Assembly (NCBI RefSeq): GCF_016649425.1
Contig: NZ_JADRCR010000003.1
Span: forward strand, 104,503 to 168,502
Origin: Limnobaculum allomyrinae
GTDB taxonomy: Bacteria > Pseudomonadota > Gammaproteobacteria > Enterobacterales > Enterobacteriaceae
Direction of reading: 5' to 3'
DNA: 64,000 nt
In this document: one piece after another, positions 1-10,700 of the stretch
How positions within the stretch are numbered: the stretch's first letter is position 1
Layout: each line of letters starts with the position of its first letter
The notes under the pieces: model-generated
Databases searched by the model: none
Seen by the model: only the letters and a program-made list of their open reading frames with translations
What the model was told of the DNA's origin: nothing
Program-made: the position numbers and the translations under genes

Positions 1-128
1 CTTCGGCTGTTGTCGATGAGGATATCGAGCCCCCTGTTATTATCATTCGTGAACATCATGAACAGGATGATAAACAGGATAAGGACGACAAAGATGACGG
101 GTTAGAGAAGGCCTACACGCTGGTATAG
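1..128 (+). CDS. 3' end of an unidentified gene
   Basis: An open frame enters from the left edge (first complete codon at base 3) and stops at TAG 126-128. About 41 residues are visible. They form a highly charged tail rich in Asp, Lys, Glu and Gln after a short hydrophobic VIII stretch. No domain can be recognised from so short a piece. The gene reads in the same direction as the acetyltransferase gene that starts 24 bases later, so the two may be co-transcribed. The function is unknown. Confidence 0.6.
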   Translation, partial: SAVVDEDIEPPVIIIREHHEQDDKQDKDDKDDGLEKAYTLV

Positions 129-152
129 CTAAATATTTAATAAAGGTATCTG

Positions 153-698
153 ATGACCAAACTAATTGAACCTGAAACCGAACGCCTGCGATTGCGGCAG
201 TGGCGTACTGAAGATCGCGCGCCCTTTGCCGCTCTTAATGCTGACTCTCAGGTAATGGCGTTTTTCCCTTCTACTCTGGATAAAGCCACCAGCGATACCA
301 TGGCCGATCGCTGCCAGTCGCTAATTGCTGAACGTGGATGGGGTTTATGGGCAGTTGAGTTAAAAGCTACCGGTCAATTTATTGGCTTTGTCGGCCTGAA
401 TATTCCAACCTATGAACTTCCCTTTTCCCCCTGTGTGGAAATTGGCTGGCGACTGGCAAAAGATTTTTGGGGGAAAGGATATGCCACTGAAGCAGCAAAA
501 CGCGCACTGCAAGTGGGTTTTGAACAGCTTGATTTACCAGAGATTGTTGCCTTTACTACCATAACCAATCAGCGCTCCAGAGCGGTAATGGAAAGGTTGG
601 GAATGTCGTTATCGCCAGACTACTTTGATCATCCGGCACTGGCTAAAGACCACCCGCTACTGCAACACTGCCTGTATCGCCTGGCAGCAAGACCATAG
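153..698 (+). CDS. GNAT family N-acetyltransferase (RimJ/RimL-like)
   Basis: This 181-residue protein has the layout of the RimJ/RimL branch of GNAT enzymes, which move an acetyl group from acetyl-CoA to an amine. It begins with the typical TERLRLRQW strand. The acetyl-CoA pyrophosphate-binding motif is seen at about residues 96-114 (EIGWRLAKDFWGKGYATEA, with the Q/R-x-x-G-x-G/A type loop). Motif B follows at 139-151 (N-x-x-SRAVMERLGM). The length is normal for the family and the protein is cytoplasmic. An AAAGG ribosome-binding sequence lies just before the ATG, which supports this start. The substrate cannot be predicted: this subfamily includes ribosomal-protein and small-molecule acetylases. 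The opposing yegP-like gene lies downstream. Confidence 0.85.
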   Translation: MTKLIEPETERLRLRQWRTEDRAPFAALNADSQVMAFFPSTLDKATSDTMADRCQSLIAERGWGLWAVELKATGQFIGFVGLNIPTYELPFSPCVEIGWRLAKDFWGKGYATEAAKRALQVGFEQLDLPEIVAFTTITNQRSRAVMERLGMSLSPDYFDHPALAKDHPLLQHCLYRLAARP

Positions 699-744
699 CT
701 ATTACATCAGTTCTCAATAGCTTATTGAAGCTGGTGCAATAAAG

Positions 745-780
745 AAAAAAGTCCGTTAGCCATGTAAGGCACTAACGGAC
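745..780 (-). terminator. Rho-independent terminator of the yegP-like gene
   Basis: A perfect 9-bp inverted repeat (751-759 with 772-780, GTCCGTTAG/CTAACGGAC) is followed on the minus strand by a run of six T. It lies 41 bases after the stop codon of the minus-strand gene at 821-1162. Confidence 0.8.
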
Positions 781-820
781 GAAGCACTACAGGGTGTAAA
801 AATCCTGTTGGCAGAAGCAA

Positions 821-1162
821 TCAGGCTTCTACAGTTAAATCTACTACGGTTGCATCAGGTGCATTATTCGTCACAGAAGCAATACCGGCATCCCGTGACT
901 GCTCAGAGGTATACGTCTGGCTGGTACCAATAACCTGACCGTTAGATGCTTTTAAATTGAAAGAGAACTTGTCATTAGAGGTCACTTTCTTTTCAAAATA
1001 TTTGCTGTCCTGAGAGTGGGTTTTCACTGACTTGATACCATTCTGGCAGTTAGCTTTGGTGGTATAACCTTCACTACCCAGAATGATCTGCCCATTTCCT
1101 GCTTTTAAGCGGAAATAGAATTCGTTGTTTTTACTTAGAAAAATTTCAAATTTTGCACTCAT
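821..1162 (-). CDS. yegP: YegP-like DUF1508 (UPF0339) family protein
   Basis: The 113-residue product consists of two copies of the DUF1508 fold, at about residues 4-50 and 54-103. Each has the family's F-x-x-x-L-K-A-x-N-G-Q core followed by a Y-T-(T/S)-(K/E) turn and an N/D-A/C-x-x-GI-x-SV helix. This matches the two-repeat E. coli YegP in length and layout. The family is widespread in enterobacteria; its biochemical role is not established. An AAAGGTGAG ribosome-binding site lies upstream of the ATG at 1162. The gene is monocistronic, with its own terminator at 745-780, and diverges from maeB. Confidence 0.85.
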   Translation of the reverse strand: MSAKFEIFLSKNNEFYFRLKAGNGQIILGSEGYTTKANCQNGIKSVKTHSQDSKYFEKKVTSNDKFSFNLKASNGQVIGTSQTYTSEQSRDAGIASVTNNAPDATVVDLTVEA

Positions 1163-1520
1163 TGTCGACTCACCTTTTAGTTAATCCATCTTATTGATAG
1201 CGACTACATCTCCTCATGCTGCGATCGGATAAGTTCCTTAAAAAGAGTCAACGCCAACTAAAACAGAAGGACGCTCTTTCTAACCGATACACAGTAAGCA
1301 TAGTTGATGGTATTAGCTCTGGTATGCAATACGAAAAGAAAAATAATTAAATTTTTCAACCATATGATATTTATGACAAATAATCATTCAGTGATGACAA
1401 TTTAGCCGGTTAAGGGCCAATTAATAATTCAGACGTGTGGGGGAAAGGCTCAATAGTTATTCCCTGTCACAATAAGCGATAACACCACTGATGTTTGCGT
1501 GGTCAATTATTAATTTAATG

Positions 1521-1551
1521 TTAAGATTGCTGTCTAACTGTGCTTTATAAT
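1521..1551 (+). promoter_or_regulatory. Possible maeB promoter
   Basis: The 527-bp divergent spacer 1163-1689 is AT-rich and has no supported gene. It contains a consensus -10 hexamer TATAAT at 1546-1551. The best -35 candidate is TTAAGA at 1521-1526, with a long 19-bp spacer. A consensus-like AAAGGA ribosome site precedes maeB. The -10 is clear but the -35 is weak, so this is only a candidate. Confidence 0.4.
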
Positions 1552-1689
1552 GAATAAGTACGTAAAGAAACAGTTATAGTGAAAGACCAACAATAACGAT
1601 GCTGCATCTCATTAGTCTTTAATAATTACCCTATATCTATTCCGGGGTATCACGGCGTCGCCCTGTACCACCCTGAAAAGGACACGATA

Positions 1690-3969
1690 ATGGACGAACA
1701 ATTAAAACAAAGCGCTCTTGATTTCCACCAGTTTCCTGTACCAGGAAAAATTAAAATAACGCCAACCAAACCGCTGGCTACCCAGCGTGATTTAGCACTG
1801 GCCTACTCGCCGGGCGTTGCTGCGCCCTGCTTAGAAATTGCCGCCGACCCTCAGGCATCCTACAAATATACAGCCCGTGGCAATCTGGTAGCGGTAATCT
1901 CTAACGGCACAGCCGTACTTGGTCTGGGCAATATCGGTGCTCTGGCCGGAAAACCCGTTATGGAAGGTAAAGGCGTACTGTTCAAAAAGTTCGCCGGTAT
2001 TGACGTATTCGATATTGAAGTTGACGAATCCGATCCGGATAAGCTGATTGAGATTATCGCTTCTCTGGAGCCAACTTTTGGTGGCATCAACCTGGAAGAT
2101 ATTAAAGCACCCGAGTGCTTCCAGATCGAAAAAGCACTGCGCAAACGCATGAAAATTCCTGTGTTCCACGACGATCAGCATGGTACTGCCATTATCTGTG
2201 CTTCCGCAGTATTAAACGGCCTGCGGGTGGTGGATAAAAAGATTGGTGAGGTTACGCTGGTGGTATCCGGTGCCGGTGCAGCGGCCATCGCCTGTCTGAA
2301 CCTGCTGGTTGCGCTGGGTATGGACAAAAAGAACATTACCGTTTGTGACTCACGCGGCGTTATCTATCAGGGCCGCGATGAGAATATGGAAGAGAATAAA
2401 GCGCTTTACGCGGTAGTAGACAGCGGTAAACGCAGTCTGGCCGAGGTCATTGACGGTGCGGATATCTTCCTTGGCTGTTCGGGCCCTGGCGTGTTAACAC
2501 AGGATATGGTGAAAGGCATGGCGAAGAATCCATTGATTCTGGCGCTGGCTAACCCTGAACCAGAAATTCTGCCACCGCTGGCGAAAGCGGTACGTCCGGA
2601 TGCTATCGTCTGTACCGGCCGTTCGGACTACCCGAATCAGGTAAACAACGTTCTGTGTTTCCCATTCCTGTTCCGTGGTGCGCTGGATGTTGGCGCCACG
2701 GTAATCAACGAAGAGATGAAACTGGCGGCAGTACGTGCCATCGCCGATCTGGCGCTGGCAGAGCAGAGCGATGTGGTGTCCTCTGCTTATGGCGATCAGG
2801 AACTCTCTTTTGGGCCTGAATACTTGATTCCAAAACCATTTGACCCGCGTCTGATTGTAAAAATTGCGCCGGCCGTAGCGCAGGCAGCAATGGACTCCGG
2901 TGTTGCCGAACGTCCAATTACCGATATGGATGCTTACGTTGAACATCTGACTCAGTTTATCTATAAAACCAATCTGTTTATGAAGCCAATCTTCTCTCAG
3001 GCGAAGAAACAGCTGAAACGAATTGTGATGGCTGAAGGGGAAGAAGAACGCGTACTGCACGCCACTCAGGACATCGTTTCTCAGGGGCTGGCCTATCCGA
3101 TTCTGATCGGTCGCCCAAGCGTGATTGAAATGCGCATCAAGAAATTGGGTCTGCAAATCGTTGCGGGTAAAGACTTTGAGATTGTAAATAACGAATCCGA
3201 TCCGCGTTTCAACGAGTACTGGAATGAGTACTATCAGTTGATGAAGCGTAAAGGCGTTTCCCGCGAGCAGGCACAGCGTACATTAATAGGTAACCCAACC
3301 CTGATTGGTACCATTATGGTGCAACGTGGTGAAGCTGACGGCCTGATTTGCGGCACTATCGGCAGCTATCATGAGCATTATGAGGTGCTGAAAGGAGTAT
3401 TTGGTTATCGTGACGGGGTGAATACTGCCTGTGCCATGAACGCGATTATTCTGCCAAGCGGCAATACCTTTATTGCTGATACCTATGTGAATGATGATCC
3501 AACGCCGGAACAGCTGGCAGAAATCACACTGATGGCAGCGGAGACCGTACGTCGCTTTGGCATCGAGCCTAAAGTCGCGCTGCTGTCCCACTCCAGTTTT
3601 GGCACTTCAGATAGTCCAAGCGCCCGTAAAATGCGCCGGGTGCTGGAGCTGGTGAAACTGGCCGCTCCGGAACTGGAAATTGATGGCGAAATGCACGGCG
3701 ATGCTGCTCTGGTAGAGAGTATCCGTAACGACGTGATGCCGGACAGTCCGCTGAAAGGCGCGGCAAACATCCTGATTATGCCAAATATGGAATCGGCTCG
3801 TATCAGCTATAACCTGCTGCGCGTTTCCTCTTCGGAAGGTGTGACCGTGGGCCCAGTGCTGATGGGTATTTCCAAACCGGTACATATTCTGACGCCGATC
3901 GCTTCCGTCAGACGTATCGTGAATATGGTAGCGCTGGCGGCGGCTGAAGCTCAAACTCAGTTGCTGTAG
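1690..3969 (+). CDS. maeB: NADP-dependent malic enzyme MaeB
   Basis: This 759-residue protein is colinear with E. coli MaeB, which oxidatively decarboxylates malate to pyruvate while making NADPH. The N-terminal malic domain (about 15-150) carries the catalytic-Tyr motif [10 protein letters not shown] (38-47) and the [15 protein letters not shown] metal-binding segment. HDDQHGTA leads into a Rossmann domain with the dinucleotide loop SGAGAAAIA. From about residue 430 to the end lies a phosphotransacetylase-like domain. In MaeB this part is regulatory, binding acetyl-CoA, rather than shown to be catalytic. The enzyme is cytoplasmic. The AAAGGA ribosome site 7 bases before ATG supports the start. 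The gene stands alone, followed by a strong hairpin terminator. It has no link to the adhesin island beyond proximity. Confidence 0.97.
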   Translation: MDEQLKQSALDFHQFPVPGKIKITPTKPLATQRDLALAYSPGVAAPCLEIAADPQASYKYTARGNLVAVISNGTAVLGLGNIGALAGKPVMEGKGVLFKKFAGIDVFDIEVDESDPDKLIEIIASLEPTFGGINLEDIKAPECFQIEKALRKRMKIPVFHDDQHGTAIICASAVLNGLRVVDKKIGEVTLVVSGAGAAAIACLNLLVALGMDKKNITVCDSRGVIYQGRDENMEENKALYAVVDSGKRSLAEVIDGADIFLGCSGPGVLTQDMVKGMAKNPLILALANPEPEILPPLAKAVRPDAIVCTGRSDYPNQVNNVLCFPFLFRGALDVGATVINEEMKLAAVRAIADLALAEQSDVVSSAYGDQELSFGPEYLIPKPFDPRLIVKIAPAVAQAAMDSGVAERPITDMDAYVEHLTQFIYKTNLFMKPIFSQAKKQLKRIVMAEGEEERVLHATQDIVSQGLAYPILIGRPSVIEMRIKKLGLQIVAGKDFEIVNNESDPRFNEYWNEYYQLMKRKGVSREQAQRTLIGNPTLIGTIMVQRGEADGLICGTIGSYHEHYEVLKGVFGYRDGVNTACAMNAIILPSGNTFIADTYVNDDPTPEQLAEITLMAAETVRRFGIEPKVALLSHSSFGTSDSPSARKMRRVLELVKLAAPELEIDGEMHGDAALVESIRNDVMPDSPLKGAANILIMPNMESARISYNLLRVSSSEGVTVGPVLMGISKPVHILTPIASVRRIVNMVALAAAEAQTQLL

Positions 3970-4019
3970 TTGATAGAACGCGGTCGTTCTGGCCGCGTTT
4001 GCCCGTTTGCCTTAAACTG

Positions 4020-4050
4020 AAAGCCCGAAAACACCTTGTTTTCGGGCTTT
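4020..4050 (+). terminator. Terminator after maeB
   Basis: A 14-bp perfect stem (AAAGCCCGAAAACA with its complement) around a CCT loop lies 51 bases after the maeB stop. The stem ends in TTT and the flank is AT-rich, so it probably works in both directions. Confidence 0.85.
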
Positions 4051-4194
4051 ATATTTATTGCCTCATCCGATCTCATCTACCGTTACAACCATTATCACTT
4101 CTTTTACCGTTGGCTCATCTATGCTGACGGAAGCCCTGCTTAATCGCTGCTACTATTAATTCAGACAGTAAATCATTCAGATAAGGCTTCACAC

Positions 4195-4605
4195 ATGAGC
4201 AAAAAATTCACTGCAATCATCTTTGCCGCGTTAATACCCTTGGTGTTGGGAACGACACCGGTAAATGCCGATCCCGGTGGCAATGGTAAAGGTAATAAAA
4301 ATAAAGGAAACGGGCATGATGACCACGATAATGTCAGCGTAACCATTACGTTCGATCAGGCGCGAGGAATGGCAGTTAACTATGGCATTGTTGGCTATAA
4401 GCCTCTGCCACCGGGTATTGCTAAAAATTTAGCACGGGGTAAACCGCTGCCTCCGGGTATTGCTAAAAAAATGGTACCGGTGACCATGCTAAATGGTCTG
4501 CCACACTACCCTGGCTATGAATGGTATGCGGTGGGTGATGATTTGGTGCTGGTTGCGGCAACGACTTTGATAGTGAACACGATTTTGCAAGGTGTCTTTA
4601 ATTAG
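4195..4605 (+). CDS. CigR/RcnB-family periplasmic protein
   Basis: The 136-residue product has a Sec signal peptide (residues 1-26, cleavage likely after VNA). A Gly/Asn/Lys/His/Asp-rich linker (27-46) follows, then the duplicated motif KPLPPGIAKNLARG / KPLPPGIAKKM (69-93). The end is a YPGYEW-x-x-VGDDLVLVAA segment with a short hydrophobic tail. This arrangement is typical of the anti-virulence regulator CigR family, related to RcnB. Salmonella CigR modulates virulence, and RcnB affects nickel and cobalt homeostasis. Which role applies here cannot be told. The His/Asp-rich linker would fit metal contact. An AAGG ribosome site precedes the start. The gene converges with the first giant adhesin gene, and the two share a terminator. 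Confidence 0.75.
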   Translation: MSKKFTAIIFAALIPLVLGTTPVNADPGGNGKGNKNKGNGHDDHDNVSVTITFDQARGMAVNYGIVGYKPLPPGIAKNLARGKPLPPGIAKKMVPVTMLNGLPHYPGYEWYAVGDDLVLVAATTLIVNTILQGVFN

Positions 4606-4633
4606 TCGCTGTTTCAGGTAGTTTATAAACAAT

Positions 4634-4662
4634 AAAACCGGCCTGAACAACGGGCCGGTTTT
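4634..4662. terminator. Bidirectional terminator between convergent genes
   Basis: The inverted repeat AAAACCGGCC (4634-4643) / GGCCGGTTTT (4653-4662) has A and T tracts on its two sides. It lies 28 bases after the cigR-like stop and about 50 bases after the stop of the minus-strand adhesin gene, so it can serve both. Confidence 0.8.
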
Positions 4663-4710
4663 GTTATCGGAACCATCGCCAGATAGCGATCGTTCCATTT
4701 AGTTAGTGCA

Positions 4711-7700
4711 TTACATCATGACATGCACATTGTTTTCGACCAGGACTTCAACGTTTGAAGACGCGGTAGTCCAGACGTCATAGGTATTGCCAGCATATTG
4801 ATGCTCGCTTTGTGACGTGCTCCACTGAGTATCCATTTCTTCTAACTGCAGTGTACTGCTCTCATCACCATCGACAACCATCGCTTTGTTTCCACTATTG
4901 ATTGCCAATTCTTCTGTACCCAAACGTAAAACATCATGCAAACTGACTGTCATGGTGTTATTGCCATCACCCAGATCGATAATCTCCACAGAAGTTAATT
5001 TGTCTTGCATTAACCCCGATTTCAATTGGTCACTCTGACCTTTCAGGATCAAGGTGTCAGTGCCTTCACTACCAAAGAAGACCAGATTCGCTGAGTGTAG
5101 GAGAGTGCCCGTTGTAGCATCATCTACGGTCTCAGCGTTTTCATCCTCTACGTTGGCAGGTACCAGACTATCGCTCTCAAGAACAAAGTCCGGTGTAATG
5201 GCATCGAACCATATACCGTAGTAAATAACTGCATATGGTGCACTAGTACCAGTAACATTCCCTTGGTCATCCATTCCAACCACGAAAAGCTCATTATCAT
5301 CCAGCTGTAAGCTATTGGTTAACTGAAGACTCCACTTCCCATTTGCATCTACAGTCGTACTCCCCAATTCAAGATGACTATAATATCCATTGGAGTAGAG
5401 AACGATGACATCACCCGCAGTTCCCGTACCACTAATGAGAGGTTTGCCATAACTAATTGCACCACCGTTCTCAATATCACCCGTGTACATAGGCCCATTA
5501 TTCATTACTTCTACAGGGCCATCTGAGTGCACATTAGTAATTGCTAAGTTAGCGCTATCTGGCTGGCTATAGTCAAGAATCAGGCTAAAGCTCTCTGATG
5601 ACTGGCTGTTGTTACCTGCAGTATCTATAGCTGTAACATGGAACTGATGTTCACCTTTAGCCAAATACGCTGCTGGTGTAAAGCTCCACTCACCGCTCAG
5701 GCTATCTACTGTTGTCGAGCCTAACAGAACGCTACCGTCATACACTCTCACGATACTACCAACTTCAGCTTTACCCGTCAGAGTTGGTGTTGAGTCATCG
5801 GTTATATCACCGCTGCTCAATAAACCCTGTATCGACCCCATATTATCTATCGCTGACTCAATGGTTGGTATCGCTGGCGCAACGGTATCCACAATGAAAT
5901 CAAATGCAGAGATTGATTCACTATGATTACCCATTTTGTCAGTGGCAACTAATGTAATACTATGTTTACCCTCGGCTAAGTCAAAATCTGGTTTTATATA
6001 CCAACGGCTACTAAAGGCAGCCACTGTGGATGAACCCAGCAATACACCATTGTCATATACCATGACGACACTATCAATTTTACCGCTACCTGTAATCCAG
6101 GGACGGAGATCATCAGTTGAACCATTTGCAGTGACATGACCTCTTACAGTGCCAACAAGATCACTGAGATACATAACTGAAGGTAAGATTCCACTGGTAT
6201 CAATAGTGATATTAACTTCTGGGCTAACCGTACTAATATTACCCGCTTTATCCATAATCGTGATGGTGAACTGATGCTCGCCATCCGCCAAAGGTGAGCC
6301 GTAAGTAGGATACCACCAAGGTCCGCCCGAGCTTGCAGTGGTTGAACCAATAACAACACCGTGATCGTAGATAGTCACAATATTGCCACCTTCGGTCAAT
6401 CCAGACAAAGCGGGGGTGCAATCATCAGTCACATCACCCTCTTTCAGCGAGATGCTTTCATCCAGATTATTATATGTAATCACTGGAGCAGCACTTGCAT
6501 CCGGCGCAACAGTATCTACGTAAAAGTAGAAATAGCTGCTCTTGCCACTGGTTTGCCCTTCTGCATTGGTAACATCAATATTGATGCTATATACGTCATC
6601 AGGTAACTCAGTTTCTGGAGTAAATGACCATTTGCCTTCACCATCAGCGGTTACACTGGCAAACTTCGCATTATTGTTATATATGGTGACAATACCGTTC
6701 GCTATTGCCGTGCCAGATAATGTTGGTCTGGCATCATCTGTAACATGAGTACTTAACACCGTACCCGTGATGATACCTACATTGTCTACCAGAGAAGTAA
6801 TGGTCGGTATCCCTGGTGCTTCTGACGGCTCCACAGGCGGTGGCATAATGCAAATATCAGCATCAATAACCACAACAAACTCTGGCGATTGGGTGCTCTG
6901 ATTACCTGCTTTATCAACAGATATCACAGTAAAGGTATGGTCGCCATAAGTCAGATCGAATGATGGCGTGAAACTCCATTTACCCGTAGTACTGTCTGCC
7001 TGTACTGAACCTAATTTGACGTCACCATCAAAAATAGTGACAAAATTACCCTTCCCAGCGACACCATTTAGCGTTGGCGTAATGTCATTAGTGACAGTAC
7101 CGCTACTCATATCGCTGCGGAAATCCGCAGAGACTGATTCGATAGTTGGCATCGCTGGTGGGGTGGTATCGATTGTAAAGCTAAACGCGTTGGATGGAGG
7201 ATAAACATAACCAATGATGTCAGTTGCGATAGCAGTAATACTATGCTCACCCTGCCCCAGATCAAACGATGGCGTAAAGCTCCACTCACCGTCAGATAAA
7301 GCCCTTGTTGATCCCAGTAAGGTCTCTCCATCATAAATCTCAACGATACTGTGCTTATCCGCTGTTCCTGCAATGTATGGGCGAGGATCATCAATAACAC
7401 TGTCTTTTCGAATTTGACCTGTAATATCACCAACACTATCAATTACGTAAGCGATAATAGTGGGAACATAGTGTCCATTATCAACCGCTAAACTGAACGC
7501 TTGGCTTGGTTCACTGACCTTACCATTCGCATCTGTTGCCGTTACGGTAAACACATGTGTACTCATATCAATCGGTGCTGTGGTAAATACCCACTTACCG
7601 TCTGCATCTGCTGTTACGCTACCAATCGTCTCTCCACCAAGATAGATACTGACAACACTGTTCGCTATCGCTGAACCATGGAGAGTTGGAGTGTTGTCAT

Positions 7701-10700
7701 CAGTAACATCACCATTTTTTAACGCACCAGTGAGATGACCTACGTTATCAAAGGCATAATCAATGGTTGGTACCGTTGGCGAAACAGTATCAATATCAAA
7801 GGTAAATGCTGAAGATGGAACACTCTCATTACCGGCACGATCGGTTACAGTAACCGTGAACGTGTCATAACCTGCCGCCAGAACGGTACTCAGGTTAAAC
7901 GACCAAGAACCATCTGCACCCACTTTCACGGTACCCACTACAAGGTCATTACTATAAACCGTGATAGTTCCATTCGCTTCGGCACTGCCCGTTAAGAGGG
8001 TTGGGTCGTCATTGCTGGTCGCAATATTGGTGGCTGTTGCAGGTGCTGTCGTATCTACAATAATATTGAAAATACCGGTCGGTTTGCTGACCTGTCCAAT
8101 GTTACTCGTAGACGTTGCGGTAAAGTTATGAGAGCCATCAGTCAACGTCGATGTTGGTGTAAAGAACCACTCACCGTTAGCATCAGTCAGCGTTGAACCT
8201 AACAGTGTGGCATCATCATAAACCTTAACGATACAATCCCGAGCGGCAGTACCACTCAGGGTCGGCTTGTTATCATCCGTTACGCTGCCTTGTTTCAACA
8301 CACCGGTGGTGATACCCACGTCGTCCAACACCATTTCAATTACTGGCGGCATTTGAGACCCGTCACCACAACTGATCACATAGGATTCACTTGGCATATA
8401 GGCATTGCCAGATCCATCTATGGCGACGGCTGTCAGTTCATTACTACCATAATACAACGGTGTCGATGGTTTCAGGCTCCATGTACCATCAGCACTTACC
8501 CTGGCGCTACCGATTTCATGACTATCTATGGCATCTTTGGTGTACACTCTAATAATGTCACCCGCAGTACCAACACCGTGAATAGTTGGCTGCGAGTCAT
8601 CAGTCCAATCACCTGACTTAACATTTCCGGTGATATGACCTACTTGATCATCTACTCCAAGAATTTGTTGTCTGATATCAGGGGCTGGTGCAGGGATATC
8701 TATGGTCAAATCAAAAACTGTTGATGGCAAGCTGGCATTACCAACTGCATCTGTTGAAGTAACAGCAAAATGATATGTCCCATCCAGTAATGCAGTAGAT
8801 GGGGTAAAACTCCATTCACCCGTTTCAGCGTCGGCAATAACAGAGCCTAAAAGAACACTATCGTTATACACTTTCACCACACTGCCCATGGCTGCTTTGC
8901 CTGTCAGCGTTGGGGTGGAATCATCAGTTATAGCGCCATGCTTCAGAAGACCCTGAATTGCACCCACATTATCCTGTACAGATTCAATGGTTGGTATAAC
9001 TGGCTCTTCCGGCACCGGTGGGTGAATATGAAGTTCAGGATCCACAGTGACTATAAACTCGGCTGATGGAATACCTGCATCACCTGCCACCGTAAAGGCA
9101 TGATCTCCGGCTGGCAATTCTGCTGCTGGCGTAAAACTCCACTTACCGGCGCTATCCGCTACCGTTGAACCCAGAATAGTGCCATTATTCAAAATGGTCA
9201 CAACGCTGCCTTGCTCTGCCGTGCCTTTCAGCGTTGGCGTAGCATTATTAACCACTGTACCGCTATTTAAGTCACCACGGAAATCCGCAGAAACTGACTC
9301 GATAGTTAGCGTAACGGGTGGTTCTGCAGGTGGCGGAATAATACAAAATTCACTATCAATAATGACAATAAACTCAGGTGACTGACTGCTGTAGTTACCT
9401 GCTGCATCGATGGCTTCTGCAATGAAGATATGTTCACCGAACAGGAGATCCTCTTTCGGCGTAAAGCTCCACTTACCTGTGGTACCATCCGCCTCAACGA
9501 TCGCGATTAAATTATCATTATCGAAAATACGTACCGTACTGCCGTGCTCAGCTACGCCACTTAACGTCGGTAGGGTATTATTAATGATGACATCGCCAGT
9601 CAGCTCACCACGGAAATCCGCAGAAACTGATTCAATGGTCGGTGCATCTGGTGGAGTAATATCAATAGTAAAGGTAATTGCTGGGGTAGGATTACCAACA
9701 GTATCATTTGCATCGATCGCGACAGCTGTGATGCTGTGCTCTCCTTGAGCCAAATCATCGATTGGCGTAAAGCTCCACTCACCGTCTTCATATGCTACGG
9801 TTGAACCCAACAGAGTACTGCCATCATAAATTTTAATCACATAACCTACTTCTGCATAACCAGTGATTATTGGACGAACTTCATCGGTTACGCTACCCGG
9901 GAAGATATTACCTGTTATCTCACCCGTCGAATCACTTAACTCAGTAATCCCTATACCTTTCAAACTAATATAGAAAGAATACTCCTGACTGGCTTGACTA
10001 ATATTACCCGCACTATCCATTACGGTGGTGGTAATGGTATGAGCCCCTGATTCTGGAGCATGTTCCAGATTAAACTCCCAATAACCATCAAAATCAGCCA
10101 CCGTACTACCAATTACACTGCCATTATCATATACGGTAACGACACCATGAGCTTCAGCCGTCCCCGTGATGAACTCCGGCGCGCCACATGGGTATTGAAC
10201 GATATCTATATCAGAGGCTGCTTCCGGGGCGATAGTGTCCACAGTCAGCACAAAGCTATCCGACGGGGCGCTAACGTTACCCGTCGCGCTGACCGAAACA
10301 ACATGGAACTGATGTTCACCTTCAGCTAATGATGTGGTTGACGTAAAGCTCCACTGACCCGTTTGGTTATCTGCCACCGTTGAGCCCAGTAACTCTTCAC
10401 CATCATAAACTTTCACCACGCTGCCCATGGTCGCTTTACCGGTCAGCGTTGGGGTTGCATCATCGGTTATATCACCATGCTTCAGAATACCCTGAATTGC
10501 ACCCACATCATCCTGTGCGGATTCAATGGTTGGTACCACAGGAGCAGTGGTCTCAATGAAGAACACAAACGCTGTACTTGGTTCACTGGTCTTACCGAAC
10601 TCGTTAGTCGCCGTCACGGTAATACTGTGCACACCTTCACTTAAATCGGTGGGTGGGGTAAAACTCCACTCACTATTAGATCTAACCGGGATTGAGCCCA

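Noticed and set aside
2494..3156. A 220-codon frame antisense to maeB
   Set aside because: No domain resemblance and no ribosome site; it mirrors codon bias of a well-conserved enzyme gene on the other strand.
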